A stretch of DNA of 64,000 nucleotides, taken from assembly GCA_963677345.2 (NCBI GenBank), contig CAXXLC010000014.1, positions 1-64,000 on the forward strand. The letters run 5' to 3'. The translations under genes and the position numbers were made by a program. Positions within the stretch are counted from its first letter, which is position 1. Each line of letters begins with the position of its first letter. The stretch is from Saccharicrinis sp963677345. GTDB lineage: Bacteria; Bacteroidota; Bacteroidia; Bacteroidales; Marinilabiliaceae. The notes under the pieces are model-generated. The model had not been told where the DNA came from. It made no database searches and worked only from the letters and a program-made list of their open reading frames with translations. Shown piece by piece: positions 51,301-59,897 of this stretch.

Positions 51301-53820
51301 AAAAGTTGGGTTGTAAGTATTTTTATTATTACAGTATTTAACATTAACTGTATTGGGCAGGTTACAAATTATGCTATCCAATTTCTTTCTGGTGGAGTTG
51401 TTGAAACGGATAATGTCAGTGAGTTAAATGAACTTCAGAATTATACGGTTCAGTTTTGGGTTAATCCCTCAGAATGGAATACTAGTTCCACCGTGTTTTC
51501 GAGGGGTAGTAATACAGATTTATTTGAATTAAGGTTGTTGGATGAAAATTCTATACAGTTAATTTGTGGTGTTAACTCACTAACTGTTAATTCAGATGCC
51601 TTGCAAACGGGGGTGTGGAGTCAGGTAACAATTGTGGCCGGTACTGATAAAGTGTTGGTGTATATCAATGATGAACTGGCTGAGGAGCAAAGTGTAACAA
51701 TGACAATCCCCTCTTCGACAGATGATTTAAAAATGGGAGGGAATAATTTTTTAGGTAAAATTGATGAATTCCGTATTTGGAATACAAACCTTCAGGATAA
51801 TTTCTTCTTTTTATGGAGAAATACCATAAATAAACATCACCCTAGTTGGGATAACTTAATCCTATATTACAAGTTTGATCAAAATTTATGCGATAATGTT
51901 GTTGATTATACATTTGAGCATCATGCCATGTTTTCAGGTGATGGCGTAAGTAGAATTGCAGTTACCGATAATGAAAAATTTAAATATAGAAAATCTGTAG
52001 CCTACACTAATTTTGCGAGATGGGCAGACAGACAGATTGATAAAGATAAATATTTGCTTTCTAATGATTTAATTATATTATCGTTAGAAGTGGATGAAAA
52101 CGGATATACTACAATACCTTATCCGTATAATGAAGGAGTTGTTTCTAATGGCGGTTACCTTAGTGAATATAATGGACGAGAGGGTGTTTTGAACCTGAAT
52201 GGTGAAGGTGCTGTTTTTAATGTAGGTTCCAAAGCCTTTAATCCTACTGACAAATATTCGTTTTCTACCTGGATTTATTTGGAAGAATGGACAGAGGGTG
52301 CTTTTATTTTTAAAAAGGAAATATCTGATAACCAGGGGTTTTCTATTCGTTTAGGTGCCGAGTCTACAAATAATATTATTATCAGGGTGAATGGAGTTGA
52401 ATACAGCAGACCCTACAAAATGGAAAGTAATAAATGGGTTCATTTTGGAGTGGCAGCTTATTCAACTACTAATTACCAGGTTTATCAGACTTCTTTTGAT
52501 GGAGTAACCTCCTATGCTGTAAATCCTTTGGTAGATGAACATGACTATACTGTTAGTGGCTTAGAAAGTACAGATGCTTTAATTGGAGTAAATATTCATG
52601 GTAAGTTAGATGAAACCGTTATATGGGATGATTACCGTAGTTCAGCCAATATGGCATCAGCTATGGTATCTACTCCGTTACCAAGCAATACAGAAAAAGT
52701 TGAGGCTGCAACCTTGACAACCATGGATTCTTATTGGAATTATAATAATCCTGAAAATATTGGATATGATTCGTACTCATACAAAAATTTTATTAATATA
52801 ATCAGAAGCAATTACGAAGGTTATCGTGGCTTTATGATCAGAGGTGGATTTAGTAGTTTTGATGGATGGCAAGATCGTTTTGCAGATGCAGGATTTCGTG
52901 AAACATTTGCAAGCGAAGTTGCACGTGTTGCTGAAGAATTTGATGGAATTGATTTAGATTTTGAATGGTGTTATTCTTCAACGTGCTGGCAATATTATGG
53001 CTTACTTATTGATCTGATTCGAGATCAGTTTCCAAGGGATAAAGTGTTTACGGTAACACCACATTATGTTTCGTATGCTTTACCGGAAGAATATATTGCT
53101 AGTGTAGATTATTTTCCTTTTCAGATATATGGGCCTGGGAAAACTGTTTTCTTGTGGGATACTTATCAAACAGCATATTCTAATTTTATAACTAATGGTT
53201 ATCCTAACGAAAAAATCGTTTTGTCGTATGCCACAACAACATCCAGAGGTTACGATCCAGATACGGATGCCCAGCTTACAGGAGTTCCTCCCACAGGTAT
53301 TCGCAATTTATTTGATGATGATTATACTCCTGATATGAATAGTATGATTGATGCGGATGGCTATCGACGTTATTTTACAGGTTATGACCAGGTAATAGAC
53401 CGATGTGAATTTATACAGGATAATGATTTAGGCGGTATCATGTACTGGGATATGGGGAATGATGTTAAAACCAGCCATGAATATAGCCTTGCTAAAGCTG
53501 CGGCTTATTCCTTGAATAGTAATGTGGATACCTTGGTTACTGAAGTTGATTTTATTACAACAGATGTTAATGATATAAAAGAGTTTGACAACACTATTAA
53601 TATTTACCCTAATCCGGTAGAAAATTTATTGGCAATTATGATGCCTTCTTCAGAAGAAATAGATTCTCTAAAAATATTTAATTTAAACGGTGCCGAAGTT
53701 TTGTGTACTGCCAATAGTCAGAATCAGATTGATGTTAGTGATCTGTCAAGTGGGATATATCTTTTAAAGGTACTATCTAATAAAGGGAAAAATTACATTT
53801 CAAAATTTGTTAAAAAATAG
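51298..53820 (+). CDS. GH18 glycoside hydrolase with LamG-like domains and T9SS tail (locus 3)
   Basis: The product has 840 residues from ATG 51298 (MKSWVVSIFIITVFNINCIGQ, signal peptide); the frame is open to 51175, but that part is the leader repeat. Two LamG/concanavalin-like domains (about 25-180, NYTVQFWVNPSEWNTSSTVFSRG; about 310-455, FSTWIYLEEWTEGAFIFKK). A GH18 barrel (about 470-740) has the DxxDxDxE motif FDGIDLDFEW (Asp549-Glu556, Glu556 acid/base), FTVTPHYVSYA and GGIMYWDMGND. The T9SS sorting domain (INIYPNPVENLLAIMM, LSSGIYLLKVLSN) is at the C-terminus. GH18 cuts beta-1,4 GlcNAc linkages in chitin or the core of N-glycans. With the GH20 gene in the same locus it should release GlcNAc. 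The enzyme should be secreted or surface-bound. Confidence 0.92.
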   Translation: MKSWVVSIFIITVFNINCIGQVTNYAIQFLSGGVVETDNVSELNELQNYTVQFWVNPSEWNTSSTVFSRGSNTDLFELRLLDENSIQLICGVNSLTVNSDALQTGVWSQVTIVAGTDKVLVYINDELAEEQSVTMTIPSSTDDLKMGGNNFLGKIDEFRIWNTNLQDNFFFLWRNTINKHHPSWDNLILYYKFDQNLCDNVVDYTFEHHAMFSGDGVSRIAVTDNEKFKYRKSVAYTNFARWADRQIDKDKYLLSNDLIILSLEVDENGYTTIPYPYNEGVVSNGGYLSEYNGREGVLNLNGEGAVFNVGSKAFNPTDKYSFSTWIYLEEWTEGAFIFKKEISDNQGFSIRLGAESTNNIIIRVNGVEYSRPYKMESNKWVHFGVAAYSTTNYQVYQTSFDGVTSYAVNPLVDEHDYTVSGLESTDALIGVNIHGKLDETVIWDDYRSSANMASAMVSTPLPSNTEKVEAATLTTMDSYWNYNNPENIGYDSYSYKNFINIIRSNYEGYRGFMIRGGFSSFDGWQDRFADAGFRETFASEVARVAEEFDGIDLDFEWCYSSTCWQYYGLLIDLIRDQFPRDKVFTVTPHYVSYALPEEYIASVDYFPFQIYGPGKTVFLWDTYQTAYSNFITNGYPNEKIVLSYATTTSRGYDPDTDAQLTGVPPTGIRNLFDDDYTPDMNSMIDADGYRRYFTGYDQVIDRCEFIQDNDLGGIMYWDMGNDVKTSHEYSLAKAAAYSLNSNVDTLVTEVDFITTDVNDIKEFDNTINIYPNPVENLLAIMMPSSEEIDSLKIFNLNGAEVLCTANSQNQIDVSDLSSGIYLLKVLSNKGKNYISKFVKK

Positions 53821-53823
53821 AAA

Positions 53824-54429
53824 ATGAGAAAGTATTTGTCGTGGTTTTGCTTCCTTATAATATTGGGGCTGGCTATTTCGTGTGAAAAAGAATCATACAA
53901 TTATGGAGATAAGAATCTTTTGTCATCATTGTCCATTGTAAGTGTAACAGATTCTGTAGGTGGGTATAATTATGATTATGAAAATCCGGAATGTTCTGAT
54001 ACTACTTATGTTTATTATTACATTGATCGTGATACTACTTATACTGATGATGGCGGTATAGATGAAATAATTAAAGATACAGTATACTATAATGGTATGA
54101 CTGCAAAACTATATACTTTACCGGTAATTGTTTTGCCTAGTTATAAAAATCGTTTATACATCGAACTGGAATCTAATGCCAGGTGGAACGTGCCTGCTAT
54201 TTCATTTAAATCAGGACAAGACTGGATATTTAATTCAAAAGTAACTGGGATTGGAGATGCAATTATAGATTACAGAGTGGGAGCCAGGACTTATGGATTG
54301 CCTGATAATTTAGTTGATATTGTTACTATACCTATTAGGAGAGATACCGTAACACAATACTTAACCACTAGTGATAGCACGGTGATGTATAAGTTACAGT
54401 TTACACAAAAATCGATGACAGAGGAATAA
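53824..54429 (+). CDS. Lipoprotein of unknown function (locus 3)
   Basis: The 201-residue product has lipobox Cys20 (LGLAISCEKESYNY). The body is beta-rich with paired-Thr/Tyr repeats (DTTYVYYYIDRDTTYTDDG). The segment RLYIELESNARWNVPAIS resembles a BACON-like strand pair. No family is recognised. It starts 3 bp after the GH18 stop and is followed 22 bp later by SusC. A surface glycan-binding (SusE-like) role is possible from position only. Confidence 0.65.
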   Translation: MRKYLSWFCFLIILGLAISCEKESYNYGDKNLLSSLSIVSVTDSVGGYNYDYENPECSDTTYVYYYIDRDTTYTDDGGIDEIIKDTVYYNGMTAKLYTLPVIVLPSYKNRLYIELESNARWNVPAISFKSGQDWIFNSKVTGIGDAIIDYRVGARTYGLPDNLVDIVTIPIRRDTVTQYLTTSDSTVMYKLQFTQKSMTEE

Positions 54430-54451
54430 GTTTTTTTAAATATATAAATAT

Positions 54452-57400
54452 ATGAAGCGGTTAAAATATATTCTTCCAAGTATATTATCATTAATATTTT
54501 GCATGAGCATGGTAGCTCAGGAAATATCAGTTTCCGGCGTTGTTAAGGATGAGTTTGGGGAAACAATGCCAGGAGCATCAGTGTCAATAAAAGGAACAAC
54601 AGTTGGAGTTATTACAGATTTAGACGGAAAATTTAATTTAAATGTACCCAGTAAAAGTAGTGTTTTAAGCATTTCTTTTGTTGGTTATAAAGTACTGGAC
54701 GTTAGTGTTGGAAATAAGGTTTTTTTCGATATCAACATGAAAAGTGATACCGACCTTGACGAAGTGGTAATTGTAGGTTTTGGTACTCAAAAAAGAGCAA
54801 ATGCTACCGGAGCAGTTAATACTATTGATGCAGAGGTGCTTGAATCCCGTCCTATTTCAAATGTGGCAAGTGGATTGCAGGGTGCGATTGCCGGATTAAA
54901 TATATCAAATGATTTAGGGGGTTCTCCCGGACAGGAAATGGAGATTAATATCAGGGGTGTAGGTACCATTGATGAAGGTTCAGATTCAAGTCCGTTAGTT
55001 TTGATTGATGGTATGGAAGGTGATTTATCTTCAGTAAATCCCAATGATATTGAAAATATTTCAGTACTAAAAGATGCTGCATCTGCATCGATATATGGGT
55101 CTAGAGCTCCATTTGGAGTTATAATAATTACCACAAAATCAGGTGATAAAAAAACACAAATTAATTATTCTTCTAATTTCAGATTTGCCAAACCAATAAA
55201 TGTACCCAATCCTGTAGATTCATATACATATGCATTGATGATTAACGATGCTTATAAAAATTCAGGGGGTACTGCTCAGTTTGGAACAGATATGCTAAAT
55301 AAACTTTTGGCTTACCAGAATGGAGAGTATGAATATGGTACCGAGGCGAATATAACTGCTAATGCATGGAAGTCTGGTCAGCAGGCTTTTGGCAATACAA
55401 ACTGGTATGATGTGCATTTAAAAGATGTTTCAGCTTCATATGAGCATAACTTGAGTTTTAATGGAGGGAAAGAAGGTGTTAATTATTATTTTTCGACTAA
55501 TTACACCAAGGATAACGGTATTTTCAGATATGCGGATGACTATTATAGTCGACTTTCTTTAAATGGAAAAATTAATGTTAAGTTATATGATAATTTAACT
55601 TTTGACTGGAATACAAGATTGGTTAGAACGGTAAATGATAAGCCTTCAGCATTAAATTCTTTGTTTTTTCATAATTTAGGTCGTCGTTCGCCTACCGATC
55701 CTGTTTATCTGCCTAATGGTGAATATAGTCCAAAATCTCTTATTCCTGCTTTAACAGAAGGAGGAAGGAAAATTGATTACAATAGTTTGGTATACAACCA
55801 GGCAAAGTTTACTTACGAACCTGTTAAAAATTGGAAAGTATATGCAGATATAGGTAGTCGATTAGAAAGTCCTCGTAATACAAGACAATTTAAAAAAGTT
55901 ACCTCTACATTACCTGATGGTACGCAAACATATATACAGGTATTAGAAGGAGTATTGGATAAAACAAAAATCAATTCTAATGGAACATTTACGCGTCAGC
56001 CTCCTGCCGGAACATCATATTATGAGAAAGGAAATGGTAATGTTAAATATATTAGTACAAATTTCAGAACGGATTATGAGAAAGATTTTGGAGCTCACTA
56101 TTTTAAAGTACTGTTAGGTGTACAATCAGAATACTATCATAAAGAATATACAAGAGTAGCTTCTGATGATATTTTAATAGATGATCAACCTTTTTTACCT
56201 TCTTCAGCAGGTGAAAATACAATGATGTCTGAGGTAAAAGGCGAGTGGTCTAATATGGGATTGTTTTCTCGATTCAACTATGTTTATGCTGATAAATATA
56301 TGGCTGAGGTTAACTTTAGAGCTGATGGTGCCTCCAGGTTTCCTTCGGATAAAAGATGGGGTTATTTTCCATCGTTTTCATTAGGTTGGAATATTGCTAA
56401 AGAAGGATTTTGGCAGCCTTTGGCCGACAAAGGATTCGAAATGCTGAAGTTCAGAGCCTCATATGGAGTGTTGGGTAATCAGAACACAACCAGTTTTTAT
56501 CCGTATTACCAGGTCATGAGTTCTTCTGTCAGTGGGATTGTTTTAGGAGGAGAAAATGCTACAATGTTGGCTGCTCCTGAACCTTTTACAACTGATTTAA
56601 CATGGGAGAAAATTGTGAATACCGGTGCCGGATTAGATTTTGGTTTTTTTGGTAACAGGTTGCGAGGATCATTTGACTGGTACAAACGTTTAACGAAAGA
56701 TATGGTTGGGCCTGCAGAGTCTTTGCCTTCTGTTTATGGGGCTGAACCACCATCAACTAACAATGCTGAACTTAAAACTGAAGGTTGGGAAGTTGAACTT
56801 TCTTATCGAAATAAAATAGGACAGGATTTTTCATATGATATTCAGGTTTCATTAAGTGATTACACTAATGTGGTCACTAAATATGATAGTCCGGATGGTG
56901 CTATTGACGGCTATTTTAAAGGAAAAGATTTAGGTGATATCTGGGGGTATCGCGTAGAAGGAATTGCTAAATCTGATTTGGAGATGGATGAATGGCTGAG
57001 TAAATATTCACAATCGAGCCTGGGTTCATATTGGGGAGCAGGTGATTTTATGTATAAGGATACTGATGGTTCAGGTAGTATAAACGAAGGCTCAGGAACT
57101 ATTTATAGTCCTGGTGATTTACAGGTTATCGGAAATTCAACACCTCATTATGCTTATAGCTTTAGATTAGGGGCAACTTATAAATTTATTGATTGTTCGA
57201 TGTTTTTCCAGGGTGTGGGTAAAAGAGATTATTTCTTTGAAGGTAGTGCCACGTTTTTTGGGATGTCAGCTCCATGGCAGAGGTCTTTATTTAAAGAACA
57301 TTTAGATTATTATCGACCAGCTGGTGATGCATTAGGTGCTAATCTGAATCCTTATTATGCAAGGTTGAAAACCACAGGTGAAAACCGCCAGGTTAATGAT

Positions 57401-57646
57401 CACTATTTACAGGATGCGTCCTATTTAAGACTTAAAAACGTTCAGGTTGGATTTTCATTACCTAAAAATAATTTTTTAGCCAGTTATGTTCAAAAGGCCA
57501 GGATTTATTTCTCAGCAGAAAATATACTGACATGGACTAATTTAAAAATTGTGGATCCAGAGGCAGTAGGTGGTAGTGATTATGGTCCGGGAAAAAGCTA
57601 TCCAATGAGTGCGACTTATTCAGTAGGTTTATCAGTTACATTTTAA
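54452..57646 (+). CDS. SusC/RagA-type TonB-dependent transporter (locus 3)
   Basis: The 1064-residue product has a signal peptide ending SMVAQ (about 22), carboxypeptidase-regulatory-like domain (SVSGVVKDEFGETMPGASVS, ISFVGYKVLDVSV), TonB-box region LDEVVIVGFGTQKR, plug (LQGAIAGLNISNDLGGSPG, VLIDGMEGDLSS, LKDAASASIYGSRAPFGVII), and barrel ending YSVGLSVTF. There is no STN domain, consistent with control by an HTCS sensor rather than a sigma/FecR pair. Neighbouring GH18 and GH20 genes suggest GlcNAc-containing oligosaccharides as cargo. SusD follows after 12 bp. Confidence 0.96.
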   Translation: MKRLKYILPSILSLIFCMSMVAQEISVSGVVKDEFGETMPGASVSIKGTTVGVITDLDGKFNLNVPSKSSVLSISFVGYKVLDVSVGNKVFFDINMKSDTDLDEVVIVGFGTQKRANATGAVNTIDAEVLESRPISNVASGLQGAIAGLNISNDLGGSPGQEMEINIRGVGTIDEGSDSSPLVLIDGMEGDLSSVNPNDIENISVLKDAASASIYGSRAPFGVIIITTKSGDKKTQINYSSNFRFAKPINVPNPVDSYTYALMINDAYKNSGGTAQFGTDMLNKLLAYQNGEYEYGTEANITANAWKSGQQAFGNTNWYDVHLKDVSASYEHNLSFNGGKEGVNYYFSTNYTKDNGIFRYADDYYSRLSLNGKINVKLYDNLTFDWNTRLVRTVNDKPSALNSLFFHNLGRRSPTDPVYLPNGEYSPKSLIPALTEGGRKIDYNSLVYNQAKFTYEPVKNWKVYADIGSRLESPRNTRQFKKVTSTLPDGTQTYIQVLEGVLDKTKINSNGTFTRQPPAGTSYYEKGNGNVKYISTNFRTDYEKDFGAHYFKVLLGVQSEYYHKEYTRVASDDILIDDQPFLPSSAGENTMMSEVKGEWSNMGLFSRFNYVYADKYMAEVNFRADGASRFPSDKRWGYFPSFSLGWNIAKEGFWQPLADKGFEMLKFRASYGVLGNQNTTSFYPYYQVMSSSVSGIVLGGENATMLAAPEPFTTDLTWEKIVNTGAGLDFGFFGNRLRGSFDWYKRLTKDMVGPAESLPSVYGAEPPSTNNAELKTEGWEVELSYRNKIGQDFSYDIQVSLSDYTNVVTKYDSPDGAIDGYFKGKDLGDIWGYRVEGIAKSDLEMDEWLSKYSQSSLGSYWGAGDFMYKDTDGSGSINEGSGTIYSPGDLQVIGNSTPHYAYSFRLGATYKFIDCSMFFQGVGKRDYFFEGSATFFGMSAPWQRSLFKEHLDYYRPAGDALGANLNPYYARLKTTGENRQVNDHYLQDASYLRLKNVQVGFSLPKNNFLASYVQKARIYFSAENILTWTNLKIVDPEAVGGSDYGPGKSYPMSATYSVGLSVTF

Positions 57647-57658
57647 AGTTTAGAAAAA

Positions 57659-59590
57659 ATGATCAAAATGAAAAATATAAGATATTACATATTTATTATG
57701 CTTTTGTCTTCACTGTTTGGATGTCAAGATTTTTTAGAACGTGAGCCTTTAGATTTTGGTTCTGATGAGTCTTACTTTAACCGGGTAGATGATTTAGCAA
57801 GTTTTACCACAACATTTTATTCTGAGTTTCCGGGAATGAGTAGTTGGTATGGAGGTGTATACGAGGTGGATAATAATAGTGATAACCAGTCATCGCATAC
57901 ACCCGATGAAAATTGGTATCAAGGGGATAAAGTGACACCTGATCTGGATGATTCAGAATGGAATTTTGAAATAATCAGAGATGTGAATTACTTTTTAAAT
58001 ATTATAGCAGAAAAAAGAGAAAGTAATTTAATTACTGGTTCTGAAGATTTAATTAATCATTACCTGGGAGAAGCATATTTTTTTAGAGCTTATGATTATT
58101 ATCGATTATTAACAAATTATGGTGATGTACCCATATTGGATGATGAAGTATCTGATGATTTTGATGAATTAGTTGCTGCAAGTCAAAGATCTCCGCAAAA
58201 TGAAGTGGCACGTTTTATTTTATCTGATCTGGATAAAGCCATAGATTTATTACTTTCTGATGCACCAGAAACCGGGCGTCTTTCTAAGAATGCAGCTTAT
58301 TTGTTCAAGGCTCGTGTGGCATTATACGAAGGTACATGGCTTAAATATCATAACGGTACCGCCTTTGTTCCTGGTAATAGTAAATGGCCAGGTGTAAAAC
58401 AATATTCTGATTATGAATTTCCTGCAGGTTCTATAGAAAATGAATATAACTGGTTTTTGGAACAGGCTTATACCTCAGCAGAAATGATAGCATCTTCAAT
58501 ATCTTTATATGATGATTATCAAGGACTTTTTAATTCTATTGATGGTATAGAAACTATTGATGAAGTCATTTTGGCAAGATATTATGAAACAGGTATTGTA
58601 ACTCACTCGGCAAGTTATTATTTATACAAAACTGGTGCAGGGACAGGCTTAACTAAAGATTTTGTTGAAAATTTTCTGTTAACGAATGGTTTACCTGTTT
58701 ATGCGGATACAGAAGGTCTTTACCAAGGCGATGAAATGGTTCATTATGCGCTTCAGAATAGAGATAAACGATTGGTTAGTTCGGTTAAAGATGCTGGAGT
58801 AATTATTAATGAATCAGTAGTTGATGGAGAGTCTGTTAATGATACTGTTATATATTATTTGCCAAATATTAATATCGTAGGAAATCAGGGTACGGCTACT
58901 GGTTATGAGGTTAAGAAGTGGATGAGTTTAGATGAAGACCAGATTGAAGCCGGAGGAGGTACTACTGATGTGCCTGTATTTCGTGCAGCAGAGGCCTACT
59001 TGATTTATCTTGAAGCCTATTATGAGAGGCATACTGCATTGGATGGCAATTGTGATAGCTATTGGAAAGCACTTCGTCGCAGAGCTTGTGTAAGTGAGGA
59101 TTACCAGGCAACCATCCAGGCAACTGTTTTGGAATCTGAAACAGATTTGGCAACAAAATCAGCAGGTAATTATATTTCAGCTACTTTATATAACATCAGA
59201 AGGGAAAGAAGATGTGAGTTTGTTGCAGAGGGCATGAGGTATAATGATTTAAGACGTTGGAGATCTCTGGATCATGTTAAGGATTATAACATAATGGGTA
59301 TTAACCTTTGGGAATCATTGTATCAATATTACAATTCTGAAGATATTAGTGCTACTATTGTTTCTCCTTCCAGTATGGGTAATTACATTCAGCCGTTAAA
59401 GTTAAATGCTTCATCAGCCTCATATAGCGGATACAATTATCCCAAAGCGCACTATCTTGAACCTATTCCTGTGAGTGAAATTATTTTAACATCAGAGGAT
59501 GGAGATACAGAAACGTCTACCATTTATCAAAATCCAGGTTGGCCAAGTAGTGCTGCCGGAGTTGCGGATTATAATGCTGATTTAGATTAG
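57659..59590 (+). CDS. SusD/RagB-type lipoprotein (locus 3)
   Basis: The 643-residue product is longer than most SusD proteins. ATG 57659 or 57668; lipobox Cys22 (LLSSLFGCQDFLEREP). SusD regions are visible: YLGEAYFFRAYDYYRLLTNYGDVPI (with the GDVP turn), AAYLFKARVALYEGTW, VFRAAEAYLIYLEAYYERHT, and NIRRERRCEFVAEGMRYNDLRRWRSL. The extra length comes from inserts in the middle (about 230-330) and near the C-terminus, which may shape the binding site. It pairs with the preceding SusC. Confidence 0.95.
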   Translation: MIKMKNIRYYIFIMLLSSLFGCQDFLEREPLDFGSDESYFNRVDDLASFTTTFYSEFPGMSSWYGGVYEVDNNSDNQSSHTPDENWYQGDKVTPDLDDSEWNFEIIRDVNYFLNIIAEKRESNLITGSEDLINHYLGEAYFFRAYDYYRLLTNYGDVPILDDEVSDDFDELVAASQRSPQNEVARFILSDLDKAIDLLLSDAPETGRLSKNAAYLFKARVALYEGTWLKYHNGTAFVPGNSKWPGVKQYSDYEFPAGSIENEYNWFLEQAYTSAEMIASSISLYDDYQGLFNSIDGIETIDEVILARYYETGIVTHSASYYLYKTGAGTGLTKDFVENFLLTNGLPVYADTEGLYQGDEMVHYALQNRDKRLVSSVKDAGVIINESVVDGESVNDTVIYYLPNINIVGNQGTATGYEVKKWMSLDEDQIEAGGGTTDVPVFRAAEAYLIYLEAYYERHTALDGNCDSYWKALRRRACVSEDYQATIQATVLESETDLATKSAGNYISATLYNIRRERRCEFVAEGMRYNDLRRWRSLDHVKDYNIMGINLWESLYQYYNSEDISATIVSPSSMGNYIQPLKLNASSASYSGYNYPKAHYLEPIPVSEIILTSEDGDTETSTIYQNPGWPSSAAGVADYNADLD

Positions 59591-59608
59591 TATATTCTTT
59601 CTTTTAAG

Positions 59609-59687
59609 CCCGTATGTGTATTAAAAAGAATGTTTTGTGTTGAAATATTTTTAATACATTATAACTTTGTTTAATATATAATACGGG
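59609..59687 (+). promoter_or_regulatory. Nested inverted repeats and a promoter-like box between susD and GH20 (locus 3)
   Basis: TGTATTAAAAA (59617-59627) pairs with TTTTTAATACA (59648-59658), nested in an outer CCCGTAT (59609-59615) / ATACGGG (59681-59687) repeat. TAACTTTG at 59662-59669 matches the -7 consensus with TTG 19 bp before it. It may be a terminator plus a second promoter for the GH20 gene. The remaining bases up to 59897 hold no gene. Confidence 0.5.
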
Positions 59688-59897
59688 TTATGTATGCCCC
59701 ATTTTATCTACTTATTAAATAGCTGCAAGGAAACTACAAAACTTCCGGTCTTTGGTCAGAAATGTCATAGACTATTTAAGCTTAAAATCAGTTAAGTACT
59801 TCAGATATAAGGGGTGTGATTGGAGATGGTGTGCCTGCTATGTAATAAGTTATGCAGGAAACCTGGTAAAATAAACTATGAAATACATTTTAATATA

